The notes: generated by a model from the letters alone, not told the origin. DNA of 64,000 nucleotides from Flectonema sp. DT1601 (GCA_964019425.1 OZ025800.1:1003501-1067500), one strand, 5' to 3'; numbered from the stretch's first letter, positions 23,840-33,880 are shown. Made by a program: numbers and translations.

Positions 23840-25126
23840 ATGTCAACCACAACCGTTGCCTCGAGTGCCTGCTTTGATGCAACAGTAGACGGCAAGTTGG
23901 TACAGTGGGAAGTGAAGGTAACTCCCGACCCTGAGAGGAAAACCAACTGGTGTATTTGGTTGGAAGATGAGCAGTTGGATCAGTTCCTCTGCAGTTGGCA
24001 TTGGGACGGGATCATGGGAGACGACGACGATCTGGATTTCGATTCAGATTCGGATGTCGATGAGGAAGAATGGGGAGCAACAACTGAATCAGCAACAGCA
24101 CCGGCGACATCAGCATCAGCTGCGGCAGCAACTGAACTGGCAACGGCAGCAACTGAATCAGTAACAACAACAACTGTAACATCCCCAACACCAGCATCAG
24201 CAGCAACTGCAGCAACTGAATCAGTAACAACAGCAACAACCGAACCAGCTGCAACAACATCAGCATCAGCAGCAACTGAATCAGCAACGGCAACAACTGC
24301 AACGTCACCAGCATTCCCAGCAACTGAATCAGCTGCAGCAGTACCTGTAACAGCATCAGCATCAGCATCAGCATCAGCATCATCAGCATCAGCATCAGCA
24401 GCAGCAGCAACTGAACCAGCAACGACCTCTAAAACTATAATCGAAACAACAATCATGAGATCTTCCCCGACTATAACAACAACGACAACAACAACAATAA
24501 CAACAACAGCAACAACTACAATACCAAAATCAGCGGGGAAAGTTACTAACTCCAAGTCGAATGTTGGCAATGCAGCTTTGGTCATGCCGACGAAGACGAA
24601 GGAGCAGAGGAAGACACGGAAGCAGAAAGTGGTTGCAAAGAAAGACAAGAAGAAGGAGAATGACAAACCTAAATTTGCTTTGCAGAAGTCTTCTAAGCAG
24701 ACGGGGATCGTTTCGCCTCCGAAGAAATCATTGTGCAGTCGAAAGAAGCGAACGATCTCTTCGATTCCTTCGTCTTCCAGTAGTGTTTCATTGGTTCCAC
24801 AGCAGTCGAGAGTTGAAAAAGGAAAAGGAAAAGGAAAAGGAAAAGTAAAAGAAACAGAAACAGAAAAAGAAAAAGAAAGAGAAGATGACAAAGTTAAAGT
24901 TAAAATTGAAGTTGTGCTGCCTCGTTCATGCATCCCTTCTGCTGTCGATGATGCAAACCTAAGTGAGATTCTGCCACCACAACATCACCACGCCGCTCGC
25001 ATCCTTGCTGGGCGCAGCAAGTCGCCACACGCACTTTCACGTGCGGCAAGAGTGCTTCGGTCGGCCGACTGCAATTTCTGGGAAGCAGAGAAAATGCTGT
25101 GCAAGAGAGTGTCATTCTGCTTGTGA
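23840..25126 (+). CDS. Array protein copy 8 (428 aa)
   Basis: Same orphan protein, intact. It has five Ala-Ser hexamers and four Gly-Lys units. A silent G-to-A change at 24451 (a Thr codon) is unique to this copy. Confidence 0.85.
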   Translation: MSTTTVASSACFDATVDGKLVQWEVKVTPDPERKTNWCIWLEDEQLDQFLCSWHWDGIMGDDDDLDFDSDSDVDEEEWGATTESATAPATSASAAAATELATAATESVTTTTVTSPTPASAATAATESVTTATTEPAATTSASAATESATATTATSPAFPATESAAAVPVTASASASASASSASASAAAATEPATTSKTIIETTIMRSSPTITTTTTTTITTTATTTIPKSAGKVTNSKSNVGNAALVMPTKTKEQRKTRKQKVVAKKDKKKENDKPKFALQKSSKQTGIVSPPKKSLCSRKKRTISSIPSSSSSVSLVPQQSRVEKGKGKGKGKVKETETEKEKEREDDKVKVKIEVVLPRSCIPSAVDDANLSEILPPQHHHAARILAGRSKSPHALSRAARVLRSADCNFWEAEKMLCKRVSFCL

Positions 25127-26646
25127 GCCCAGTAGTGAGATCTTCTTTCGATTATTCAAAATGTTTTTTGAATTTTCTTTCGCATGCGCTTTGTTTTATT
25201 TTTTCATGCCGTTTTATATTTATTATTTTATTTCAAAAAAACAATTATTCTGTTCTGTGTGGTGGACACGATAGGATCCTTTATTAATTAACTTATTCCT
25301 ATCTTTTTTTTTAAAACTCTTTTTTTTTTTTTTTTTTTGTAACCTGTAACCATCCGATATTTTGTTCTGTTCTTTTGTGAGAATGGAATGGCGTTTTTGT
25401 TGAAAACCTCATTCCTTCCTTTCTTTAGACCAATTCTTATATTTTATAATCAGTCTTAATCAGTCTTAATCACTTTAAAATTTAAAATTTTGTATTTTTT
25501 GGAGACGTGATTTCCACAATTCAGGTAATCCTCGTCCCAAACAGGCAACCACAGCCTCACATCATTCTCCTCTCCCTTCTGTCTGTGTGTTCAATTTGTT
25601 TTGAATACGACTGACTGATTGACTCCTTCGAACTTGTAATTGACGACAACGACGACTGGGGAGCTCTCCTTCACTTCACACACTCAGCTGCTTGCTTTGC
25701 TTTGCTTTGCTTTGCTTTTTTTTTTGTCTTCGCTACTTACACAACAGCGATTCTAGTCATATAGATACCGCAAGGAGAATGTTTTTTTTTTTTTGTTTTT
25801 TTTTGCAACTTTTGTTGTTACACTTTCAACAAGACTTGCTTTTCGGCATGTCTTTTGTTGTTTGTTCAGAATGTATTTTGTGTCCGTGTGGGTGGGGTGC
25901 GGGACTCAATGGAAAGCTGTGAGTTTTCAATTTGAGGGACGTGTTCCAAATAACTTACTTACTTGCTCACTTGTATTATGGCAAAGGCTTCCTTGGCTGT
26001 ATTTCTTTTTTACACAATTCTTAATACACACAACAACTCCAGCAAACAAAACACACAACACACAACACACAACACACAAACACACAAACACACATACACA
26101 CTTACCAAGTCACCATGGGTACAACGACCTGTACCTGAGTGACACAATGCCGGATGGATTCCGTTGAGGGGATCGACTCCAGTATGACACTTTTTGTATC
26201 TTTCTTTTTGATTTTAAATTTTAAATTTTAAATTTTGTGTTTTTTGTTTTTTTGCACTATTTCATACAACCCAGTTAATAACACAAATCCCTTCTTTTGG
26301 CATTTTTCAGTCCCAAACCGGCTTTTGCTGTTTTCATGCTCAACAACCTTTTGTAATAAATAATTCAGTTCCATTAATTAATGAATGATCACTTTTTTAA
26401 ACATTTTTTATATTGCGTTGTCTTCATCGCGTTCTTGCCGTGTTATTATATTTTTAAACACGAAGTGAGAACAGAAGGCGTCGCCACACACTTACCCCTT
26501 TCTTATTCTTAAATCTTATTAAAGTTACTCGATCGACTTCTTGTTGGCCGCAAGCTGTTTCTTTTGCATGCTGTTGGATAGGTTTTTAAATCACTCAAGT
26601 CATTTATTCATTCATTCATCCAGCCTCCATCGCTAAAGTAAAAATC

Positions 26647-27951
26647 ATGTCAACCACAACCGTTGCCTCGAGTGCCTGCTTTGATGCAACAGTAGACGGC
26701 AAGTTGGTACAGTGGGAAGTGAAGGTAACTCCCGACCCTGAGAGGAAAACCAACTGGTGTATTTGGTTGGAAGATGAGCAGTTGGATCAGTTCCTCTGCA
26801 GTTGGCATTGGGACGGGATCATGGGAGACGACGACGATCTGGATTTCGATTCAGATTCGGATGTCGATGAGGAAGAATGGGGAGCAACAACTGAATCAGC
26901 AACAGCACCGGCGACATCAGCATCAGCTGCGGCAGCAACTGAACTGGCAACGGCAGCAACTGAATCAGTAACAACAACAACTGTAACATCCCCAACACCA
27001 GCATCAGCAGCAACTGCAGCAACTGAATCAGTAACAACAGCAACAACCGAACCAGCTGCAACAACATCAGCATCAGCAGCAACTGAATCAGCAACGGCAA
27101 CAACTGCAACGTCACCAGCATTCCCAGCAACTGAATCAGCTGCAGCAGTACCTGTAACAGCATCAGCATCAGCATCAGCATCAGCATCAGCATCAGCATC
27201 AGCATCATCAGCATCAGCATCAGCAGCAGCAGCAACTGAACCAGCAACGACCTCTAAAACTATAATCGAAACAACGATCATGAGATCTTCCCCGACTATA
27301 ACAACAACGACAACAACAACAATAACAACAACAGCAACAACTACAATACCAAAATCAGCGGGGAAAGTTACTAACTCCAAGTCGAATGTTGGCAATGCAG
27401 CTTTGGTCATGCCGACGAAGACGAAGGAGCAGAGGAAGACACGGAAGCAGAAAGTGGTTGCAAAGAAAGACAAGAAGAAGGAGAATGACAAACCTAAATT
27501 TGCTTTGCAGAAGTCTTCTAAGCAGACGGGGATCGTTTCGCCTCCGAAGAAATCATTGTGCAGTCGAAAGAAGCGAACGATCTCTTCGATTCCTTCGTCT
27601 TCCAGTAGTGTTTCATTGGTTCCACAGCAGTCGAGAGTTGAAAAAGGAAAAGGAAAAGGAAAAGGAAAAGTAAAAGAAACAGAAACAGAAAAAGAAAAAG
27701 AAAGAGAAGATGACAAAGTTAAAGTTAAAATTGAAGTTGTGCTGCCTCGTTCATGCATCCCTTCTGCTGTCGATGATGCAAACCTAAGTGAGATTCTGCC
27801 ACCACAACATCACCACGCCGCTCGCATCCTTGCTGGGCGCAGCAAGTCGCCACACGCACTTTCACGTGCGGCAAGAGTGCTTCGGTCGGCCGACTGCAAT
27901 TTCTGGGAAGCAGAGAAAATGCTGTGCAAGAGAGTGTCATTCTGCTTGTGA
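26647..27951 (+). CDS. Array protein copy 9 (434 aa), longest
   Basis: Same orphan protein, intact and the longest. It has eight Ala-Ser hexamers (27158-27207) and four Gly-Lys units. The unit ends at 29410, where unrelated sequence begins, so this is a complete terminal unit and not a truncated one. Confidence 0.85.
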   Translation: MSTTTVASSACFDATVDGKLVQWEVKVTPDPERKTNWCIWLEDEQLDQFLCSWHWDGIMGDDDDLDFDSDSDVDEEEWGATTESATAPATSASAAAATELATAATESVTTTTVTSPTPASAATAATESVTTATTEPAATTSASAATESATATTATSPAFPATESAAAVPVTASASASASASASASASSASASAAAATEPATTSKTIIETTIMRSSPTITTTTTTTITTTATTTIPKSAGKVTNSKSNVGNAALVMPTKTKEQRKTRKQKVVAKKDKKKENDKPKFALQKSSKQTGIVSPPKKSLCSRKKRTISSIPSSSSSVSLVPQQSRVEKGKGKGKGKVKETETEKEKEREDDKVKVKIEVVLPRSCIPSAVDDANLSEILPPQHHHAARILAGRSKSPHALSRAARVLRSADCNFWEAEKMLCKRVSFCL

Positions 27952-29591
27952 GCCCAGTAGTGAGATCTTCTTTCGATTATTCAAAATGTTTTTTGAATTT
28001 TCTTTCGCATGCGCTTTGTTTTATTTTTTCATGCCGTTTTATATTTATTATTTTATTTCAAAAAAACAATTATTCTGTTCTGTGTGGTGGACACGATAGG
28101 ATCCTTTATTAATTAACTTATTCCTATCTTTTTTTTTAAAACTCTTTTTTTTTTTTTTTTTTTGTAACCTGTAACCATCCGATATTTTGTTCTGTTCTTT
28201 TGTGAGAATGGAATGGCGTTTTTGTTGAAAACCTCATTCCTTCCTTTCTTTAGACCAATTCTTATATTTTATAATCAGTCTTAATCAGTCTTAATCACTT
28301 TAAAATTTAAAATTTTGTATTTTTTGGAGACGTGATTTCCACAATTCAGGTAATCCTCGTCCCAAACAGGCAACCACAGCCTCACATCATTCTCCTCTCC
28401 CTTCTGTCTGTGTGTTCAATTTGTTTTGAATACGACTGACTGATTGACTCCTTCGAACTTGTAATTGACGACAACGACGACTGGGGAGCTCTCCTTCACT
28501 TCACACACTCAGCTGCTTGCTTTGCTTTGCTTTGCTTTGCTTTTTTTTTTGTCTTCGCTACTTACACAACAGCGATTCTAGTCATATAGATACCGCAAGG
28601 AGAATGTTTTTTTTTTTTTGTTTTTTTTTGCAACTTTTGTTGTTACACTTTCAACAAGACTTGCTTTTCGGCATGTCTTTTGTTGTTTGTTCAGAATGTA
28701 TTTTGTGTCCGTGTGGGTGGGGTGCGGGACTCAATGGAAAGCTGTGAGTTTTCAATTTGAGGGACGTGTTCCAAATAACTTACTTACTTGCTCACTTGTA
28801 TTATGGCAAAGGCTTCCTTGGCTGTATTTCTTTTTTACACAATTCTTAATACACACAACAACTCCAGCAAACAAAACACACAACACACAACACACAACAC
28901 ACAAACACACAAACACACATACACACTTACCAAGTCACCATGGGTACAACGACCTGTACCTGAGTGACACAATGCCGGATGGATTCCGTTGAGGGGATCG
29001 ACTCCAGTATGACACTTTTTGTATCTTTCTTTTTGATTTTAAATTTTAAATTTTAAATTTTGTGTTTTTTGTTTTTTTGCACTATTTCATACAACCCAGT
29101 TAATAACACAAATCCCTTCTTTTGGCATTTTTCAGTCCCAAACCGGCTTTTGCTGTTTTCATGCTCAACAACCTTTTGTAATAAATAATTCAGTTCCATT
29201 AATTAATGAATGATCACTTTTTTAAACATTTTTTATATTGCGTTGTCTTCATCGCGTTCTTGCCGTGTTATTATATTTTTAAACACGAAGTGAGAACAGA
29301 AGGCGTCGCCACACACTTACCCCTTTCTTATTCTTAAATCTTATTAAAGTTACTCGATCGACTTCTTGTTGGCCGCAAGCTGTTTCTTTTGCATGCTGTT
29401 GGATAGGTTTTTCTTTTCTGATTACGTCAATTTCACATATACAGGCTTATAGTGTCTATTAACCACAGGTAGATTATGTGTTTCCTTTGCTAGGAATCAA
29501 TTAGGTGACGTGTTTTCTCCCCCAAGGATCTCCAAATTCACAAGAAGTGTTTTTTTTGTGTTTTATTAAAACATTGATAGATGAGACGAAA

Positions 29592-29706
29592 TGTCACCGA
29601 TGTAGTGATTGCATTTATGGTGGAATGTTTGACGTCCTGTCAATTGGAGTTGAGCAAACTGATTATTGGAATTATAGTGTCCAACAACAAGGGATAGAAT
29701 TCAATT
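29592..29706 (+). pseudogene. Fragment A of the surface-protein gene 5' coding region
   Basis: 29619-29706 is almost identical to 37873-37960, which encodes GMFDDLSIGVEQTDYWNY and the following residues of the large surface protein. A weaker match to its start-codon region lies just upstream (29592-29615). The rest of that gene is absent here. The fragment sits directly before ParB-like gene A and may form part of that gene's transcribed leader. Confidence 0.8.
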
Positions 29707-29750
29707 CAAGTTATCTCTTCATTCTTTTTTCAGTTTATCACACATGAATA

Positions 29751-30530
29751 ATGACCTCATCCGAAAATGGATCTCCTCTGAAAAACTCAATTGAGAATGC
29801 GACTCAAAAGATTCGTGTTAAGGAAGTAACTGAATCCACACCAACTGATGTTGTTGAGGTTCCCGTTAATGAGTTGAAATTCACACATTCTGATATCGAC
29901 TCGAGAATGGCTTTCAAAAACGGAAAGTCGATGTACATGACGTTAGATCAGTTGGAGAGAGGTATAATATCACCCAGAGACCTTCCACCCTTAGATATTT
30001 GTTTACATGAGGGGAAATATTACTCAATAAGTAATCGTAGGCTTAAAGTTTTGAAATGGTACGACAAAAATGTAATGGCACCCTGCATTGTAAGGACGAA
30101 GAAATGGAGAAACAACAAGTTTAAAAAAGCTCTGACGTCTAAGTGTGGAGGTGAAGGGATAAGACCGAAGCAGTCAAAGGGCTTTAAGAACCATGCGACT
30201 CACAATGGTACGGAACTGTTTTCTGGTGAGGACCAGGTTGCAATAAATATGAACACCGAAGAGTCGTCTGATGATGGTGATGCTGATGATGATGGTGATG
30301 GTGATGGTGATGCTGATGATGAAAGTGAACACGTTACGGAACATCTTAATAACGAACCCGTGCATGAGTCATTGCATCCGATGCGTGGTAAGTGTTGTAA
30401 AAGACTTCTTTACGTTTTTTGCTGCTTGTTTGTACTCTTCGGTGTGTTTGCTTGGTGTTTTCGTCTATTTGTTCACTGGAATGAAGTCCCCGCAAGAAAA
30501 TATGGATTTCATAATTCTGTTTTTATATAA
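29751..30530 (+). CDS. ParB/sulfiredoxin-like fold protein A, tail-anchored (259 aa)
   Basis: One of three paralogues (with 32456-33211 and 34849-35553). Residues about 33-140 resemble the ParB-N/sulfiredoxin (Srx) fold: VPVNELKFTHSDI, an ISPRDLPPLDI strand-loop, then GKYYSISNRRLKVLKWY, close to the family's usual DNRRL core. A short domain with IRPKQ follows, then an acidic Asp-rich tract (residues about 175-195). A hydrophobic Cys/Phe/Leu segment near the C-terminus looks like a tail anchor. Compared with B and C this copy lacks five codons after KWY, next to the conserved NRRL segment. The ATG lies 18 nt after a T-run and CAG at 29733. ParB-N proteins bind DNA or hydrolyse CTP and Srx reduces peroxiredoxin; no activity can be assigned here. 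Confidence 0.7.
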   Translation: MTSSENGSPLKNSIENATQKIRVKEVTESTPTDVVEVPVNELKFTHSDIDSRMAFKNGKSMYMTLDQLERGIISPRDLPPLDICLHEGKYYSISNRRLKVLKWYDKNVMAPCIVRTKKWRNNKFKKALTSKCGGEGIRPKQSKGFKNHATHNGTELFSGEDQVAINMNTEESSDDGDADDDGDGDGDADDESEHVTEHLNNEPVHESLHPMRGKCCKRLLYVFCCLFVLFGVFAWCFRLFVHWNEVPARKYGFHNSVFI

Positions 30531-30612
30531 CTTTTCTTTTTTGTGTATTGATTTAGTGTACTATTTTAAAGGGTCCGGCGCAGTTATGACCTTAAACTGA
30601 CTGTCATACCTG
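30481..30612 (+). repeat. Duplicated 3' end of ParB-like gene A (partner 35919-36052)
   Basis: These 132 bases, covering the last codons and 3' flank of gene A, recur at 35919-36052 with few changes, including the block around AAAGGGTCCGGCGC. At the second site they lie downstream of gene C, outside its frame. Confidence 0.75.
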
Positions 30613-31060
30613 ATCCTCTTGTTTCCATTTGTTGCTGAGTGTTATGGCCATGTGTTGCCCAATTCTTGTGGTACTTTTCTAAAGTTTTTCGGTAAGCCCA
30701 CAGTACAATTATAATGCTTTGGACAGCTGGGGGTTTCTATTTTCTTTCGTGGTATGTGGGCATATGGCACATATAGTCGTATTATAAAGAAAGATGTATA
30801 ATATTATGATAGAGAGAAGATTTTTTTATTTCTTTTCACCTTCCTTCCATAAATCTTTTCGTATCGTATCAAACTTCAAACGTCATTATTTTTTGATTAA
30901 CAACTACAAATATTTTTTTCAGTCAAGTACTTTGATATTAATTTTGTTTTTAATACCTAAAGTTGTTGCTGTTTTTACATTGTCAAAGTTTCAGATCATT
31001 TCTCTTTTTTTTTTTTCCTTTATTTATTTTCAACCTGTTAGCCTCTGGATCACTTCCAGC

Positions 31061-31150
31061 CGAAGCTATAAAACTACAATCTTCGCGATTGGGTACTTAC
31101 TGATGCAGACCTCGTAGTCATTGGTTTTGTGTGTTACTAACTAACTACTT
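31061..31150 (+). repeat. Dispersed hairpin repeat R3, copy 2 (diverged)
   Basis: It shares the CAATC/GATTG hairpin and CTAACTAAC end with 2781-2880 and 36303-36404. It has lost about 10 bases between the long-stem arms. The 3' arm reads CATTGGT instead of CATCAGT and can still pair with ACTGATG through two G-U pairs. Confidence 0.6.
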
Positions 31151-31267
31151 AAGGGGCTCACTGAAACTACGTATTCCACAGTGTATTATGGAACAGCAGA
31201 ACAATGTGTTTTTATAACTTTTCTTTTTTATATTTTATTTTAGTGCACTTTTTTATAATAAACTCAT

Positions 31268-31470
31268 ATTCTAACTACTTAAGGGGCTCACTTCGGTGAC
31301 TCTGGCCGTGCGACATTTAGTGCACCCAGGTGCCGAGAGAAGCGTCTTCGTACGTCTGGCCCACAAGGCTCAGACACATCTGTTGAATCTGAGCATGAGT
31401 GGAAACCTTTTAATTTTATTATTATTCATCCCCCCCATAAACATAACTCAGCACCACTCATTAATTAGTT
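31268..31470 (+). repeat. Segmental duplication, partner 36690-37030
   Basis: About 170 bases from GGTGCACCCAGGTGCCGAG to TTAGTTGGTGTCCC are nearly identical to 36869-37029. The shared block has an open reading frame (CREKRLRTSGPQ, then VESEHEW) that looks like a relic of coding sequence, but no family is recognisable. Confidence 0.7.
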
Positions 31471-31510
31471 GGTGTCCCTTTATCCAGACCCCCCTCAGGT
31501 GTTACTCACC

Positions 31511-31607
31511 CTTAATCACTGTTTCTGAAACTAATGTTAAATTTCTTTATGTTTTTTATGATGTAAAATTACAACACAGTTGTAATTTTACAAAATCGAA
31601 CATGCAT
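31511..31607 (+). mobile_element. R1 short dispersed element, copy a (subtype B)
   Basis: A ~97-nt element running from CTTAATCACTG to GAACATGCAT. It is flanked by an imperfect direct repeat starting CCCCTCAGGTGT (31491-31510 and 31608-31626), which looks like a target-site duplication. Subtype B has ACAACACAGTTGTAATTTT where subtype A has ACAATACATTTGTATTTTA. Confidence 0.65.
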
Positions 31608-31650
31608 CCCCTCAGGTGTCACACCTCTCAGGCGATTTTGCCCCCCCGTC

Positions 31651-31737
31651 ACTGTATCTCAGAACTAATGTTAAATTATCGTTATGTTGTTTATGATACA
31701 AAATATTTGTATTTTACGTACAAACTCGAACAGTTAA
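31651..31737 (+). mobile_element. R1 short dispersed element, copy b (subtype A, near full length)
   Basis: The element runs from ACTGTATCTCAGAAC to GAACAGTTAA and is flanked by the 8-bp direct repeat CCCCCCGT (31642-31649 and 31738-31745). It has no coding capacity, no terminal inverted repeats and no poly-A tail. Confidence 0.72.
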
Positions 31738-31896
31738 CCCCCCGTGCTCCACTGGTAGTGTGCTACGAACCAGAAATAATTTATATTTTATGTTTATTCT
31801 TTATTTCCTTTATTATTTTTGCAAAAATAGTTTTCTTTTTTTAATTTTCCTTTAATATTTATTTACCTTTAAAGTGTGATGGAATACTATTTTAAG

Positions 31897-31970
31897 CTGT
31901 AACGGGCTACAGGGCATGGGGCGCTCAACCTGTAGTACGTGGCCCCCGAATCCCCATATTCGGGATTTTT
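31897..31970. other. Two-hairpin block ending in a T-run
   Basis: The arms CTACAGG (31907-31913) and CCTGTAG (31929-31935) are perfectly complementary. They are followed by CCCGAAT (31945-31951) and ATTCGGG (31958-31964), then GATTTTTT. Two stable stems and a T-run suggest a small structured RNA or a terminator-like site, but no family is recognised. Confidence 0.4.
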
Positions 31971-31998
31971 TATCGATACCAACTGTTGATTTCTTATA

Positions 31999-32082
31999 TT
32001 GCAACCAGGTTTGGCCGAACCCTATTCTCGTTTTTGCCAGTTTCAAGTTGCTTTCCATTTAATATTAGTATCAAGTTACTCC
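31999..32082 (+). repeat. Dispersed repeat R4, copy 1
   Basis: 84 bases from TTGCAACCAGGTTTGGCC to ATCAAGTTACTCCCC, about 85% identical by eye to 56341-56425. It contains a GCAAC/GTTGC inverted pair. Nature unknown. Confidence 0.65.
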
Positions 32083-32235
32083 CCATTAAGAATGTGGAAA
32101 AATATGTATTTCACCATATTTTTACTTTTAATTAATTACAACCAACTCAGTCATTTTTAATCCCCCGAAATAGGATTTCACTGTAGATGTGCATCTGAAA
32201 TGCTGAAAGTCTGTCGAATACTATAATCATAAATC

Positions 32236-32409
32236 TTATCTCCCGACAACAGGACTGTCAGCACCGATGTCGGGGTTGCATTTACTTTAGTTTGTTGTGT
32301 TTGCGATTCCAATTGTGAAGTTGGTGGAATGTTTGACGACCTGTCAATTGGAGTTGAGCAAACTGATTATTGGAATTATAGTGTCCAACAACAGGGGATA
32401 GAATTCAAT
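32236..32409 (+). pseudogene. Fragment B of the surface-protein gene 5' region
   Basis: It matches the surface gene from its leader through the start codon (32236-32280, compare 37751-37796) and then 37873-37960 (32323-32409). The signal-peptide frame opens MSGLHLL and stops at once, and the remaining gene is missing. It lies immediately upstream of ParB-like gene B. Confidence 0.82.
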
Positions 32410-32455
32410 AAGTAGTTATCTCTTCATTCTTTTTTCAGTTTATCACACATAAATA

Positions 32456-33211
32456 ATGACCACCACATGCGAAAAAAGATTTCCTCTAAAAAGCTTAATG
32501 GAGAATGTGACTCAAAAGGCTCGTGTTTTGGAAGTAACAAAATCATCAACAGAATCCACACCAACTGATGTTGTTGAGGTTCCCGTTAATGAGTTGAAGT
32601 TCACACATTCTGATATCGACTCGAGAATGGCTTTCAAAGATGGAAAGTCGATGTACATGACGTTAGATCAGTTGGAGAGACGTATAATATCACCCAGAGA
32701 CCTTCCACCCTTAGATATTTGTTTACATGAGGGGGAATATTACTCAATAAGTAATCGTAGGCTTACTGTTTTGAAATGGTACGCTGCAACACAAGAAGAC
32801 AAAAATGTTATGGCACCCTGCATTGTAAGGACGAAGAAATGGAGAAACAACAAGTTTAAAAAAGCTCTGACGTCTAAGTGTGGAGGTGAAGGGATAAGAC
32901 CGAAGCAGTCAAAGGGCTTTAAGAACCATGCGACTCACAATGGTACGGAACTGTTTTCTGGTGAGGACCAGGTTGCAATAAATATGAACACCGAAGAGTC
33001 GTCTGATGATGTTGATGCTGATGATCATAATTATAATTATAGTTATGATAATGAAAGTGAGGACCTTAAGGAACACCTTTATAACGAACAGGTGCGTGAG
33101 TTGCGTTTGGTACTCAATGAGGGTTGTATAGTATTTTTTCGTGTTTCTTGCTGCTTGTTTCTGTTCCTTTGTGTGTTTTATTTGTATGTCTTTTTGTCTA
33201 CGAGCAAGTAG
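32456..33211 (+). CDS. ParB/sulfiredoxin-like fold protein B, tail-anchored (251 aa)
   Basis: Paralogue of protein A, nearly identical from about residue 40 to 180 (FTHSDIDSRMAF, DLPPLDICLHEG, SISNRRL). It keeps the AATQE codons that A lacks. The N-terminal 30 residues differ and carry a duplicated TKSSTEST-like stretch. After the acidic tract it has an Asn/Tyr-rich insertion (HNYNYSYDNE) in place of A's Asp-Gly repeat. It ends in a hydrophobic segment rich in Cys, Phe and Leu followed by LSTSK, consistent with a tail anchor. The ATG is 18 nt after T-run plus CAG at 32438. Sequence divergence is concentrated at both ends, and the core is conserved. Confidence 0.72.
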   Translation: MTTTCEKRFPLKSLMENVTQKARVLEVTKSSTESTPTDVVEVPVNELKFTHSDIDSRMAFKDGKSMYMTLDQLERRIISPRDLPPLDICLHEGEYYSISNRRLTVLKWYAATQEDKNVMAPCIVRTKKWRNNKFKKALTSKCGGEGIRPKQSKGFKNHATHNGTELFSGEDQVAINMNTEESSDDVDADDHNYNYSYDNESEDLKEHLYNEQVRELRLVLNEGCIVFFRVSCCLFLFLCVFYLYVFLSTSK

Positions 33212-33327
33212 GACCTGAAACTGATTATCTCATCTGAGCCTGACTGGTATTATTTGTGTTCCCCAATTTGGTGATTCTTTTTTTGAAACTTTCGGTGATG
33301 AACGCTTAGCTAAATTAAGGGAGTATT

Positions 33328-33880
33328 ATGGAACAGCAGAACAATGTATTTTTATAACTCTTATTTTTTATTTTTTTAATAATAAACTTATATTCCTACT
33401 TAACTAATTAGGAAACTGCAGAAATGAATACTTTTCTTTTATTAATCTCTACTTTTCTTATTCTCACTTTTCTGTTCTAAAATTAATGATATTAACTAAT
33501 TAGGTTCGACATAAAGTCGTAGTATTTGGGGACTCACAGGTGGTTAACCGTTCCACCCTGTTGTCTATCTAACCAGTACTCGATGGTATGTCGGGCTCGC
33601 TAACTAACTAACTAATGGAACTGATGAAGGCCTAAAAAGGGACAAGCAGTATAAGATTAAGGCCTGAAACTACATATTCTATTACCCTTTGATGTTAGGA
33701 AACTGCAGAAATGAATACTTTTCTTTTATTGATCTCTACTTTTCTTATTCTCACTTTTCTGTTCTAAAATTAATGATACTAACTAACTAATGGAACAGCA
33801 GAACAATGTGTTTTTATAACTTTTCTTTTTTATATTTTATTTTAGTGCACTTTTTTATAATAAATTCATATTCTAACTAA
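33328..33880 (+). repeat. Interspersed AT-rich repeat blocks
   Basis: Blocks X (33328-33395, 33791-33872; also 31188-31275) and Y (33410-33500, 33697-33785; also 36414-36500) recur in the order X-Y-Y-X. The repeats are 70-90 nt and AT-rich without coding potential. The order suggests successive local duplications. Confidence 0.6.

Larger units (their letters stand above)
4104..29410 (+). repeat. Tandem array of nine 2.8-kb gene units
   Basis: Nine complete head-to-tail units start at 4104, 6904, 9706, 12521, 15355, 18163, 20978, 23779 and 26586. Their lengths are 2800, 2802, 2815, 2834, 2808, 2815, 2801, 2807 and 2825 bp. Each carries 61 bp of leader, one intact 426-434 codon gene and about 1.5 kb of spacer. 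The array begins and ends at the same unit boundary, with only a TT of shared sequence at the edges. By eye the copies are near-identical. Length differences sit in simple repeats: a GCATCA hexamer (Ala-Ser), a GGAAAA hexamer (Gly-Lys), a 7-nt TTTTAAA repeat, a 7-nt ACACAAC repeat and T-runs. Single-base differences noticed: 13236 and 14898 in unit 4, 24451 in unit 8. This points to very recent amplification or strong homogenisation. Confidence 0.97.
30613..32235. other. Mosaic intergenic region between ParB-like genes A and B
   Basis: No host gene is recognised. The region is assembled from repeats: R3 (31061-31150), a segment shared with 36690-37030 (31268-31470), two R1 elements (31511-31607 and 31651-31737), a two-hairpin block (31897-31970), R4 (31999-32082) and a promoter-like segment shared with 34481 and 37456 onward. 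The open frame 31296-31844 crosses several of these and starts at GTG, so I do not call it. Confidence 0.6.

Noticed and set aside
4104-29410. Array as a pure assembly artefact
   Set aside because: The units carry distinct repeat counts and a few unique SNPs, which a simple duplicated contig would not show; copy number still needs read support.
31296-31844. 182-codon open frame starting at GTG
   Set aside because: It runs through a segmental duplication and two R1 elements; the frame is not preserved in the partner segment at 36690.
31852-32058. Reverse-strand open frame containing RIWGFGGHVL
   Set aside because: It overlaps the two-hairpin block and repeat R4; no protein family is recognised and the hairpins explain the composition.
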